A stretch of 64,000 nucleotides of DNA from JBBEAM01 sp040882845 (GCA_040882845.1 JBBEAM010000013.1:1-64000), one strand, 5' to 3'. Positions 53,510-61,801 are shown, counted from the stretch's first letter. Made by a program: numbers and translations. The notes: a model not told the origin generated them from the letters alone.

Positions 53510-54286
53510 ATGGAAGAACTAATTAATCGTTGGGCCAAATCTAGACAGCGAATGATTATCTGCCCAGTGGATGACTATTTGATTTTTGGGCCACGGGGAG
53601 GGTTGGAGTCATATTGTGAAAAGGTGATGGAAATATCTGAAGCCCGACCCGACGCAATACTCACGTTCTGCGGAAGCTTAATTCGCTTCAAGGGAGGACT
53701 TTCTCAAACACGCTTAATCGCAAATTTGTCTGCTAGTACAGTTCTCTCAAATCATTCGCGAAAAGTTCCCGTCCACTCCGTTGAGCTTGCAGAAAAGTTG
53801 GGCGCTAGTGCCTGCGCTTATCATATTAACCTTACGTCAGCCTACGAATCAGAAATGATAAGGGAAGGCGCAAAGGTAGTAGAGGCATGCTTTAAACGTG
53901 GGCTGAAGAGTTTAGGGATTATATATCCGCGGCGTGAATTTGGTGGCGAAGACCCCGATTATGAAAAGTTAAAACACAATGAGCTAGAAAATTATGTAGA
54001 ACTGATAAGGCATTGTGTAGCAGTCGGTCGGGAGCTTGGATTTGATGTTATCAAATCTAAGTATACTGGAACTGCGGAAACATTTACAAACGTAGCCAGC
54101 GCTGCTCCAGATGTTCCTATAGTTATTGCAGGCGGGCCACTTTTGGAAGAAGAGGAGGCAATAGCATTAGCTATCGACGCTTGCTCCGCAGGAGCAGCAG
54201 GGGTCTCTTTTGGAAGAAACGTGTTTGGGCGTAATAATTCTGCAAACTTCATCAAAAAACTTAAAGATTCTTTGTGCAAGGTTTAA
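53510..54286 (+). CDS. DhnA/LacD-type class I aldolase
   Basis: A 258-residue TIM barrel of the DeoC/LacD (DhnA) family: the first strand has MIICPVDDYLIFGP, the Schiff-base lysine is expected at about 182 in DVIKSKYTG, and the phosphate pocket reads IVIAGGPLLEEEEA then AGAAGVSFGRNVFG. Relatives include archaeal fructose-bisphosphate aldolase, the 2-amino-3,7-dideoxy-heptulosonate synthase and GriI-like C7N aldolases that build aromatic amines. A C-C bond-forming step is the strongest functional hint for this cluster. It is cotranscribed with the SET gene. Confidence 0.85.
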   Translation: MEELINRWAKSRQRMIICPVDDYLIFGPRGGLESYCEKVMEISEARPDAILTFCGSLIRFKGGLSQTRLIANLSASTVLSNHSRKVPVHSVELAEKLGASACAYHINLTSAYESEMIREGAKVVEACFKRGLKSLGIIYPRREFGGEDPDYEKLKHNELENYVELIRHCVAVGRELGFDVIKSKYTGTAETFTNVASAAPDVPIVIAGGPLLEEEEAIALAIDACSAGAAGVSFGRNVFGRNNSANFIKKLKDSLCKV

Positions 54287-54550
54287 AGTAAGGTTGCGTA
54301 CCTTTTGTGGCTATCGAACTCTTAGCGAATCCGTTTCTGATGAAGGTCACCACCATGTACCCGGCACCTTGTCGAGGGGTGGGCGTGTACGACCTCTCAA
54401 CATCACCGTATTTTCGGTGCTCTAAGACGCGTATCTAGCGTTTTCCGCAGACCCCTATGGATACGCTCGAACTCGGGACCTTGGAAATGGGACAAAGCGC
54501 TGACTCGTTGCCTGTCTTGCGTCTTCGGGCAGATGTTAGACAATGTGTAC

Positions 54551-55216
54551 ATGGCGAACCAAGTACTTCGATTCGGCGTTACCGACGGCAAAGACAAACG
54601 TGCTGCGACCTGGAACCTCACGGCTCGTAAGGGGGTCAACGGTCCGGAGATATACCTCAGCTGCCGTGAGCTCGGCGGTACCATGCATACGAGCTTTCAT
54701 GGCTCAGGTAGCTGGCACTCGGCGTATACACGGGAAGCTTTCGAAAAGCACATCAAAGAGGTCGCACCTGAGGGTACAGACCGGTTCATTGAAAAGTGGC
54801 CACGACCCACGGAAATAAAGCCCGGCGTTACCGTCGCATACAAGATCCTTACACCCTGGACTACGGTAACAACCCCTCGTCAAGAAGGCGAGAGAGCTTT
54901 TGTTGAGATTCCGGCTGCTGCCGAAGGAAACGTGATCGAAACAACTATCTTACTGATTGATCCTAAAGTCCAAGTGGACACAACCGGAGTCTACGTGGCT
55001 GGCGCCCTACCTCTCTCAAACAGCGACACAGCGATGGTCATCTCAGCGGAAGGCCCGATGCCGAAAATAAAAACGCCAGGCAAAGTGACCGGCCGGCTTG
55101 CGAAAGGTGTGACAAAAGAAGATCTTAAGAGTGAGAATATCCGCGCACTTGTGTTTTCAGATGACGACAAAGGGAACCGACTTATCGTAGAGTACGTCGC
55201 AAAATCGGAAGAATAA
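54551..55216 (+). CDS. Hypothetical protein, island-specific
   Basis: A 221-residue soluble protein beginning MANQVLRFGVTDGKDKRAATWNLTARKG. It has a beta-rich composition, a short His-rich stretch GGTMHTSFHGSGSWHSAYT (about 44-62) and a charged C-terminus. I recognise no family. It starts downstream of a 260-base gap that carries a partial copy of the recombinase-associated repeat (54341-54376) and ends just before the recombinase remnant at 55.24 kb, so it is flanked by recombination scars. Confidence 0.6.
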   Translation: MANQVLRFGVTDGKDKRAATWNLTARKGVNGPEIYLSCRELGGTMHTSFHGSGSWHSAYTREAFEKHIKEVAPEGTDRFIEKWPRPTEIKPGVTVAYKILTPWTTVTTPRQEGERAFVEIPAAAEGNVIETTILLIDPKVQVDTTGVYVAGALPLSNSDTAMVISAEGPMPKIKTPGKVTGRLAKGVTKEDLKSENIRALVFSDDDKGNRLIVEYVAKSEE

Positions 55217-55236
55217 AATTAAGGGAACTATATACA

Positions 55237-55378
55237 CATTCTCACCGCTTTCGCCTCACACAGCCTCTGCGATATCATCACCCTCAGAATCGAAGGGATG
55301 CTTGGAGAACTCCTCCAGCATCCTTCGTATGCGTCGTCGGCGTGCGGTTCGAGGTTTGCCCCGATGACGCTCACCACC
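55237..55378 (-). repeat. Recombinase 3'-end remnant, repeat copy 1
   Basis: This stretch is about 90 percent similar to 58382-58517, the 3' end of the serine recombinase gene. It encodes the last residues of a related recombinase on the minus strand (RGKPRTARRRRIRRMLEEF, ending DIAEAV before a stop at 55256), with an upstream in-frame stop. It begins with CATTCTCACCGCTTT (55237-55251), also found at 58382 and 61709. The 300-base gap 55217-55519 contains nothing else I can support. Confidence 0.75.
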
Positions 55379-55519
55379 ATGTACACATCGCCTTGTCTAG
55401 AGGTGATGGAACAGCAGCCCGAAAGTTCAGTGTACTTTTGCGCCGGTGAACCGCGGATCGAGCGATTTCGGCCACACCCCTAGGGGACATCGAACTTTTC
55501 GAGACAGCACTCTAAGCGG

Positions 55520-56386
55520 TTAAACCACTACCACCTTAGTCAACACTACACCCTTCTCGTTCTTGCTCTCGCCTGCAAGATCGCGAACCAGACCCCCAAC
55601 GTTCTGAATGTAGTGGTTTGGGTCGTAAACTATGCACCAGAGTTTGCTGCAGTTTGGGTGTGTTCGGTAATGATCAATGTCAATAATTAGCTCGTCGCCA
55701 ATTTTTGTAGCGTGAGTTTTATCCCTGACTAGCTTTGTTTCAATTACTAGTGAGTGCTCAGGTAAAAGAAAGTCCATTCTCGTACTGGAGCCGGCATAGC
55801 TTGGAGTGAACTCCTCTGGTCGGACATCAGCCACCCAAGGGCGCAGCAACGCGTGTAAGAGATCTTGGATATCGTACTCAGAAGTGAACGAGAGGTTCCG
55901 CGAGCCCTTTCGACGATGTTGTAAGGGATAGATTGCGCGCGGCAACCCCTTTACGAGAACTTCGAGTAGCTCATCAATCGATGAAGGCTGAATTGATTTC
56001 CTAACCGAATCACCGCTGGCTTCAGGGGCAGGAGGCTCTTCTCCGTTCGGTAGGACCCGCCCTCCGCGGAAGTACCGGAATCCGTTGTCCTCAAGAACAT
56101 CTACTACACGCTGTCGCCTTCGCTGCCACTCAGCATTCGCCTCGTCGTCAAGAGGAGGCGTATCCATGAATTCCTCAAGGATATTGCCTAGTACCTCCAG
56201 GCTATCAACACTTTGATTCTGACCGGCGCGAAAAAGCCATTCCTTCCACTTTGAGTGATGTGCAAGGTCTGGCGGATCTCCGGGAGCACCAGCGGAAATA
56301 AAAAGCGCGTCCAACGTTTGGTGCGATCCTTGGAGCGTATCGCCTATGACAGCACAGAGTCCACGCGCTAGTCGTACATTAGCCAT
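55520..56386 (-). CDS. PD-(D/E)XK nuclease-domain protein (defence-type)
   Basis: A 288-residue protein. The N-terminal 130 residues are helical; the C-terminal domain (about 170-288) carries a PD-(D/E)XK core: SEYDIQDLLHALLRPW, then STRMDFLLPEHSLVIETKL with Asp205 and E216-T-K218, then DIDHYRTHPNCSKLWCIVYDP. This nuclease arrangement is common in stand-alone or multi-gene defence loci. It faces the repeat remnant at its 3' end and is divergent from the GGGLSTGP protein gene. The target is unknown. Confidence 0.82.
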   Translation of the reverse strand: MANVRLARGLCAVIGDTLQGSHQTLDALFISAGAPGDPPDLAHHSKWKEWLFRAGQNQSVDSLEVLGNILEEFMDTPPLDDEANAEWQRRRQRVVDVLEDNGFRYFRGGRVLPNGEEPPAPEASGDSVRKSIQPSSIDELLEVLVKGLPRAIYPLQHRRKGSRNLSFTSEYDIQDLLHALLRPWVADVRPEEFTPSYAGSSTRMDFLLPEHSLVIETKLVRDKTHATKIGDELIIDIDHYRTHPNCSKLWCIVYDPNHYIQNVGGLVRDLAGESKNEKGVVLTKVVVV

Positions 56387-56531
56387 GGGGCAAGACTATC
56401 AATAATCCCTCAAGTTTGCACTTCCGATACGCAGTGACACGTGCGGAAGAGCGAACTCTTCACATCTACATAGCGGCTGGCCGACTGATCGCCAACTTGC
56501 GCGAATCGGTAGAAAACGAGAAAATGGCTCC

Positions 56532-56957
56532 ATGGAACGAGAAGAGCAAAATCAAGGTTGGCCTCGCAACAATTCTACGGGCCCCCTGGGCGGGTTGTCC
56601 ACGGGTCCTGGCGGTGGGTTGTCTACAGGACCGGGAGGTGGAGCGTCCACTGGGCCTGGAGGTGGCATGTCGACCGGACCTGGTGGAGGTTTGTCAACGG
56701 GACCAGGAGGCGGACTTTCAACAGGGCCTGGCGGCGGCCTTTCCCGTGGTCCGGGCGGGGGCCTATCAACGGGACCAGGAGGCGGGCTTTCGACCGGCCC
56801 CGGGGGTGGACTCTCAACAGGTCCTGGAGGAGGACTCTCCACGGGTCCTACCCCCTATTACAGCAAAATTCCTCCACGCAAGATCTATCTAGAGTATCTG
56901 AAAGCATACGGCTATGAGACAGAATATCAGCTGCTGAAAAGAGCGTGGGAGCTTTAA
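56532..56957 (+). CDS. GGGLSTGP-repeat protein
   Basis: A 141-residue protein made of a short polar head (MEREEQNQGWPRNNSTGP), eleven consecutive octapeptides of the form GGGLSTGP (residues 19-106; variants carry Ala, Met or Arg) and a folded-looking tail (YYSKIPPRKIYLEYLKAYG and on to AWEL). Proteins with this repeat and a similar short helical tail are widespread in accessory DNA but, to my knowledge, have no assigned function. Codons differ freely between repeats although the residues do not, so the peptide is under selection. It lies 34 bases before the AlbA_2 gene. Confidence 0.85.
   Translation: MEREEQNQGWPRNNSTGPLGGLSTGPGGGLSTGPGGGASTGPGGGMSTGPGGGLSTGPGGGLSTGPGGGLSRGPGGGLSTGPGGGLSTGPGGGLSTGPGGGLSTGPTPYYSKIPPRKIYLEYLKAYGYETEYQLLKRAWEL
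56586..56849 (+). repeat. Eleven 24-base tandem repeats encoding GGGLSTGP
   Basis: The repeats are in frame with the gene and exact in length (11 x 24 = 264 bases). Third-codon positions vary (for example TCC ACG GGT CCT, TCA ACG GGA CCA, TCG ACC GGC CCC), so the repeat is old or actively diversified at the DNA level. It is coding and has no spacer structure. Confidence 0.9.
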
Positions 56958-56991
56958 GCCGATAATGGATTGTCTGTAGATTTCTGCTGCC

Positions 56992-58359
56992 ATGCCATCC
57001 GAAAAAATACAATTCCTAATAAATAACCTCCAAGAGAACCTCGAAGTAGAGGTTAAAAATTGGCTAGGCGGGCTCGCAACGAACGAAGAAAGATCAAAGC
57101 TCGCAAAAGAAATTATTGCCCTTGCAAACAGTGGTGGTGGTTACATCTTCATCGGCTTCAGTGATGAAGGCGAGGGACATCCTGAAATTGAACCTGAGCA
57201 AGGCCAACTCGAAGCCTTCACCCAGGACACGGTCAGTGACATTGTTCGACGATATGTAGAGCCGCCTTGTCAGTGTGGTTTAGAGTTCTATACGCGCGAC
57301 GGTTCAGAAATCCGGCATCCGGTTATCATTGTTCCCGGTGAACATCGCACTCCGGTTTGGGCTAAAAGATCAAGTCCAGGTCAAGGAGGAGCTGGAGACG
57401 AGCGCACTCTTGAGATAACCCGTGTCTACGTAAGACGCCCAGGTGGCGCGAGTGAACCGGCCCGAACACAAGATGACTGGGAGAAGCTCCTCGACCGTTT
57501 GGTGAAGGCGCGGCAATCAGACCAACTGGATGCAATACGTGAGATTCTTAACCCCTCTGATAGGATCGTTCCTCAGACACCGGCATTGGATGAGTGGGAC
57601 GCAGAGAGTCTTGCGCTCTGGAAGCAGAGGATAGAGCCTCTGCAAGAGGAAGATGCCCGGCGCCTGAGGAATGGCTTTTGGACGTTCTCTTTTTCGATAA
57701 CGCCATTTGATCGCCCAGCTCTTGTGGAGCTAAACGAAGGCCTGGAGAGAGAAATGCCGAGTATCTCCGGGTGGCCGCCGTTTACCTACATTCATAGAGA
57801 GCCGCTCCGACCACATCCTCGAGGGGACGTAATTGAAGCGTGGCTGGCTGAACCGCACGATGCAGAAACCTTAGTCGAACAGCACGACCACCACGACTAC
57901 TGGCGAGTTTCGAGAAGTGGGATGGGTTTTTTGCTTCGACCGATGCAAGAAGACTCGCCCCATTATTTAGCTAATATGCGCCCAAGGCCGGAAGGCCCCC
58001 ATTTTGATTGGATCATTCCCATATACAGGGCTGTGGAGCTCTTGAAATTTGTGGAATCGTTCGCCCAGAAGTTTTCGACGGAAAATGCGGAATACAACGT
58101 TATCTTGAAGTACTATGGTATGGCTGGGCGTACTTTGCAGCAGCACAATTTTAGATATCTCGTCAGGGACGGTGCGCGTTGTACAGAAGATGAAGTCGAA
58201 AGTCGTTTGTCGGGCACAGTTGCAGAGATTAGCTTTTCTCTAGAAGAGCGAGTGCATGCTCTGATGGCGCCGATATATGAGCAATTTGAGTTTACAAGCC
58301 TAGCGAAGACGCTAGTAGATAATGTGACACGTGACGCGTTAAATGATCGGCGACGATAA
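56992..58359 (+). CDS. Schlafen/AlbA_2-domain protein
   Basis: A 455-residue protein whose N-terminus is an AlbA_2 (Schlafen core) domain: LEVEVKNWLGGLATNEERSKLAKEIIALANSGGGYIFIGFSDEG (about 17-60), with the typical E-x-K and N-x-GGG-x-x-x-x-G pattern. The remaining 300 residues (VRRPGGASEPARTQDDW, then an unrecognised alpha/beta region) resemble no family I can name. AlbA_2 proteins bind or cut nucleic acids and appear in defence loci. With the nuclease and GGGLSTGP genes it forms a compact module between the two recombinase-repeat copies. Confidence 0.82.
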   Translation: MPSEKIQFLINNLQENLEVEVKNWLGGLATNEERSKLAKEIIALANSGGGYIFIGFSDEGEGHPEIEPEQGQLEAFTQDTVSDIVRRYVEPPCQCGLEFYTRDGSEIRHPVIIVPGEHRTPVWAKRSSPGQGGAGDERTLEITRVYVRRPGGASEPARTQDDWEKLLDRLVKARQSDQLDAIREILNPSDRIVPQTPALDEWDAESLALWKQRIEPLQEEDARRLRNGFWTFSFSITPFDRPALVELNEGLEREMPSISGWPPFTYIHREPLRPHPRGDVIEAWLAEPHDAETLVEQHDHHDYWRVSRSGMGFLLRPMQEDSPHYLANMRPRPEGPHFDWIIPIYRAVELLKFVESFAQKFSTENAEYNVILKYYGMAGRTLQQHNFRYLVRDGARCTEDEVESRLSGTVAEISFSLEERVHALMAPIYEQFEFTSLAKTLVDNVTRDALNDRRR

Positions 58360-58381
58360 GAGATTATGTGCACTATCAGCG

Positions 58382-58517
58382 CATTCTCACCGCTTTCTCT
58401 CTACGCAGCTCTCGCGATATCATCACCCTCAGGACCGCAAGGATACTTGGAGAACTCCTCCAGCATCCTTCGTATACGTCGTCGGCGTGCGGTTCGAGGT
58501 TTGCCCCGATGAAGCTC
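58382..58517 (-). repeat. Recombinase 3'-end repeat, copy 2
   Basis: It begins with CATTCTCACCGCTTT and runs through the last codons of the serine recombinase gene (stop at 58401). It matches 55237-55374 with about ten percent differences. Copies 1 and 2 are direct repeats 3.1 kb apart that bracket the nuclease, GGGLSTGP and AlbA_2 genes. Confidence 0.75.
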
Positions 58518-59948
58518 ACATGAAGGGACAAGCGGCAAAACCGCCGCCTTACCCAACGGATTTTGCCAAGTCACTGCAACATATTTTCCGCTTGCAGAGA
58601 GGTTCGAGGTTGCCTGTTTGAGGGTTTCTCGAAATTCTTGGTCCGATCCCAAATCTACCAAGCAGCCAAGCGCTTCTACGAGTTCGAGGTTTGTTCGGAG
58701 GCGTTGCTCCGTCGCGACTAGCCCGCCGGCGAGCTCACGTTCTTTGGAGAGTAGCGAGGCACGTTCATCGAGCAGTGCTTCCTTGCGCATGAGGTAGAGA
58801 TCGCGGTCAACGGTCTTGTCCAGATACGCATCGGTGAGTCGATTCAGCCGATCGTCGATTGCCGTCTTCGCAAGCGCAATCGATTGGAGCGTTACTCTAT
58901 CCTGCTCATAGCCTTCAGAGAGCACGGCATCGACCTCGGCGTTGATCAATCGCCACTCCTCCTTTGAAAATTGGAACTGCATGGTCGAACCCCGAATAAC
59001 AGCATCGATTTCCTCTTCCCGAAGAGAGGTTAGCGGGCAACTCTTGGTATGGCAGCGGTAGTAGACGTGACCTTTCTGCGTCTCGGCAATCAGGCAACGC
59101 CCACACGTTTGGCAGGTGATGAAGCGCTGGTAGCGATACCGGTGCACCTTGACCTTATGCGGCTGTTGCCGCCGGAGCACGGCCTGGACGCGCTTGAAAA
59201 GCGATTCTTCGATCAACGGCTCATGGTTGCCTTGGAAGGTTTCTCCGGTCTTCTTGAGGCGGATGATGCCGTAGTAGAAAGGGTTGTTAAGGAAGGTTGA
59301 GATCCCATTGAGCGAGAGCCGCTTGCCGGCTTTGTTGCGGAGGCCACGTTTGTAGAGCTCCTCGCCGAGCCGTTCGAACGACCAATCGCCGGCTGCGTAA
59401 AGCTCAAAACCAAGCTTCACCAAGGGGCCGGAAACGGAATCGATGGCCTTCGATTTTCCGCCACCTTGATCGAGATAGCCGAGTGGCGCGCGCAGTGGAT
59501 AGATGCCCTGTTTGAGCCGCCCGTAGAAGCCCTTCTTAACTTCGTCGCGCAGATTGCGAATGAAGTCCGCGGCCACGACGGCCTGGATGTCCGCTGCCAG
59601 TCTGCCACCGCGAGAGGTGAGGTCTACGTTTTCATGTGCAAAGTGGACTTCAAGACCCTGGTCGATGAGCACACCTAGGTCCGCCCAGTCTTTGAGGTTC
59701 CGAGCGCTGCGGTCGATTCTGTGAGTTATGACGCCTGTGGCCTTCCCCTGCGAGAGGGCCTTGAGGAGACTTAGAAAGAGCGGCCGGCCGCCCTTTGCCG
59801 CTGTTTCCTTTTCTTCGTACCAAGCCTTTATCTTGAGCCCCTGCCGGGCCGCATATTCCTTGATCGCTGCTCTTTGCTCTTCAAGGCTGGTACCTTTCTC
59901 GCCCTGTCTGGCAGTTGAGACGCGAACATACGCGAAGTACTCTTTCAT
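58401..59948 (-). CDS. Large serine recombinase (site-specific integrase)
   Basis: A 515-residue recombinase. The resolvase catalytic domain starts at once (FAYVRVSTARQGEKGTSLEEQ, catalytic Ser11; THRIDRSARNLKDW), followed by the recombinase domain (GYLDQGGGKSKAIDSV, GISTFLNNPFYYGIIRL), a zinc ribbon (FITCQTCGRCLIAETQKGHVYYRCHTKSC) and a coiled-coil region. It should integrate and excise an element at specific att sites. A 64-residue protein gene overlaps its start by ATGA. The 3' end coincides with the repeat that also occurs at 55.24 kb, as expected for an integrase gene next to its att site. Confidence 0.92.
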   Translation of the reverse strand: MKEYFAYVRVSTARQGEKGTSLEEQRAAIKEYAARQGLKIKAWYEEKETAAKGGRPLFLSLLKALSQGKATGVITHRIDRSARNLKDWADLGVLIDQGLEVHFAHENVDLTSRGGRLAADIQAVVAADFIRNLRDEVKKGFYGRLKQGIYPLRAPLGYLDQGGGKSKAIDSVSGPLVKLGFELYAAGDWSFERLGEELYKRGLRNKAGKRLSLNGISTFLNNPFYYGIIRLKKTGETFQGNHEPLIEESLFKRVQAVLRRQQPHKVKVHRYRYQRFITCQTCGRCLIAETQKGHVYYRCHTKSCPLTSLREEEIDAVIRGSTMQFQFSKEEWRLINAEVDAVLSEGYEQDRVTLQSIALAKTAIDDRLNRLTDAYLDKTVDRDLYLMRKEALLDERASLLSKERELAGGLVATEQRLRTNLELVEALGCLVDLGSDQEFRETLKQATSNLSASGKYVAVTWQNPLGKAAVLPLVPSCELHRGKPRTARRRRIRRMLEEFSKYPCGPEGDDIARAA

Positions 59949-60139
59949 ACATCTTTGGCAATATCTTCGACTCTACCATCTCCCCGCGATTCATCCGAAT
60001 CGGCCCGTTCCCGCCTGGCTGCGATCTGATTAAGTGTTCGGAGAAGAGAGAACCATCGTTCGGTTGCGGCTGCCTTTTCCTCAAGGCTAGCGTCGGGCAT
60101 GACGTGCTCGACGAATTTTGAAATACGCGGTGGTTTCAT
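59945..60139 (-). CDS. Small helical protein coupled to the serine recombinase
   Basis: A 64-residue frame, MKPPRISKFVEHVMPDASLE and onward, largely helical and charged. Its stop overlaps the recombinase start by ATGA, the pattern of translational coupling. The long frame running further upstream (to 61477) is antisense to the ATPase gene and not supported. It may be a recombination accessory factor, as seen beside other large serine recombinases. The ribosome site is weak, so the start is uncertain. Confidence 0.55.
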   Translation of the reverse strand: MKPPRISKFVEHVMPDASLEEKAAATERWFSLLRTLNQIAARRERADSDESRGDGRVEDIAKDV

Positions 60140-60247
60140 ATCCCGCCAGTGTATGACGCTCGCTGCTTCGCTGCGAGAGGTGAAGATGCGAAGCACCTTC
60201 ACATTCCCACCGCTCGCGCCGCCGGAGTAGCTTGCTAGCCTTAGGGC

Positions 60248-61558
60248 ATGAGTACGAAAAAACCACTGGCCCGTGTTGTGGCATCGCTCGTTGCCAATGA
60301 TGGCACCATGGTCGAGACGATCCTCGACGAAGACGGCAAGACATCGCGCTTTATCGTCGTACAGGGCGATAGCTGCAAAGAGGCGCGCGATTGGACGGAC
60401 GGCGGGTTGCGGTACACCCCCATATCGGCCGAGAATAACTTGGTGCGCCACCAGGCGCTCCTCTTGCCCTCGGCCGTTGGTACATACGGGACCGAAGCGG
60501 AACTCCTTGAGAGCATCGCGGCGTATGTTGCGCGGTATGTGAACCTTCCGGAAGCGGATCGTCACATCGTCGGCGCCTACGTCCTCCTCTCGTGGGTGTT
60601 TGACGCCTTCAACGAGCTGCCGTACCTGCGCTTCAAAGGTGACTACGGCACCGGCAAGAGCCGGGCGCTCATCGTCGTGGGTTCTCTGTGCCAGAAACCC
60701 TTCTTCGCCTCGGGCGCCTCGACCGTCTCTCCGATCTTCCACACGCTCGATGCCTTCGGCACAACGCTCATCCTCGATGAAGCCGACTTTCGCTTCACCG
60801 ACGAGAAATCGGAGCTGGTGAAGATCCTCAACAACGGCAACGTGAAGGGCTTTCCGGTTCTGCGAACCCACGTCACGGAAACGCGGGAGTTCAATCCACG
60901 CGCCTTCACGGTCTTCGGCCCCAAGATCGTCGCCATGCGCGGGGAATACCAAGACGCCGCCCTGGAGAGCCGCTTCGTGACAATCACGATGGCGCCAGGT
61001 GACGTTGAGGGTATTCCGATCAATCTCCCCAAGGACCAAACAACAGAGGCCAGAAAGCTGCGCAATCAGCTTCTGGCGTACCGCCTGAGGCATCGGCACC
61101 ACACGGCAATCGCCGCCGACCTCGGCGACACCGCACTTGAAGCCCGCTCCAGACAAATTCTCGCGCCATTGCTCTCGGTTGCGCCAACGGGCGAGGCGCG
61201 ACGTGCGATCCTCTCCCGTGCCCATGAGCACACTGCCCGTACATATACCGAGCGCCGCGGCACCATCGAAGGCTTGGTGCTCGGCATTCTCAAAGAGAGC
61301 CTCGCTGCCCCAGACCAGGACGGCGTGACCGTTGGCAATCTTGCCAAAGCGCTTGAGCATCAACACGGCGATGAGATCGATCGGCCGGCCACGAGCCGCT
61401 ATGTCGGCGGTGTCTTGAAACGCCTCGGCATAGCGGTCTATCGCCGCCACGGCGTCTTCGTGATCGCTTCCCGGCAAGAGGAGCTGCTCGCCACGCTATA
61501 CAAACGATTCGGGATTTCAGATGAAGACACCGAGCCCGAGGCGAGGCTGACGGGGTGA
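60248..61558 (+). CDS. Primase-helicase-like P-loop ATPase of a mobile element
   Basis: A 436-residue ATPase. Walker A is GDYGTGKS (131-138), Walker B TLILDEADF (173-181), followed by a conserved PILRTHV-type segment (GFPVLRTHVTETREFNPRAF) and an Arg finger-like ESRFVTITM. It looks like the helicase-type ATPase that integrative elements and phages carry for their own replication. The C-terminal 130 residues contain a winged-helix-like region (VTVGNLAKALEHQHGDEIDRPATSRYVGGVLKRLG). It is divergent from the recombinase operon and ends before a strong terminator. Confidence 0.8.
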   Translation: MSTKKPLARVVASLVANDGTMVETILDEDGKTSRFIVVQGDSCKEARDWTDGGLRYTPISAENNLVRHQALLLPSAVGTYGTEAELLESIAAYVARYVNLPEADRHIVGAYVLLSWVFDAFNELPYLRFKGDYGTGKSRALIVVGSLCQKPFFASGASTVSPIFHTLDAFGTTLILDEADFRFTDEKSELVKILNNGNVKGFPVLRTHVTETREFNPRAFTVFGPKIVAMRGEYQDAALESRFVTITMAPGDVEGIPINLPKDQTTEARKLRNQLLAYRLRHRHHTAIAADLGDTALEARSRQILAPLLSVAPTGEARRAILSRAHEHTARTYTERRGTIEGLVLGILKESLAAPDQDGVTVGNLAKALEHQHGDEIDRPATSRYVGGVLKRLGIAVYRRHGVFVIASRQEELLATLYKRFGISDEDTEPEARLTG

Positions 61559-61579
61559 CGTGGGGACGTTAGGGACATT

Positions 61580-61614
61580 GACAAGGGGCATCCAAACGGA
61601 TGCCCCTTGTCTTT
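61580..61614 (+). terminator. Strong intrinsic terminator
   Basis: GACAAGGGGCATCC (61580-61593), loop AAAC, and the exact complement GGATGCCCCTTGTC (61598-61611), then TTT. It follows the ATPase stop by 21 bases. Outside it, related 19-base stretches with GGGGAC.TT and GGAC.TTG occur in inverted orientation (61561-61579 and 61661-61679). Confidence 0.85.
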
Positions 61615-61708
61615 CGTGAGCCTTGCGATACCGCGCCGGAGACCCGAAAGCCCCCGGTGCAACGTCCTCAATGTCCCCACATCCCCCAGGACATGAGAGC
61701 GTAATGCA

Positions 61709-61723
61709 CATTCTCACCGCTTT
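61709..61723. repeat. Third copy of the 15-base CATTCTCACCGCTTT motif
   Basis: Exactly the same 15 bases open the repeat copies at 55237 and 58382. Here no recombinase remnant follows. It lies upstream of the XRE gene at 61802 and could be an attachment-site core or a shared regulatory element. Confidence 0.6.
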
Positions 61724-61801
61724 TGGCTTTCGGGATATCTGCAACAATAGGAAGTTCATGACCGTGCGGTTAGCAGCCACGGTCAGGATAACCGTTCTTT
61801 C

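Noticed and set aside
56586..56849. Repeat array considered as CRISPR
   Set aside because: There are no spacers; the repeats are 24 bases, in frame, and encode a constant octapeptide.
59945..61477. 510-codon minus-strand frame opposite the primase-like ATPase
   Set aside because: Only the final 64 codons lie outside the ATPase gene; the rest is antisense to its Walker A and B motifs.
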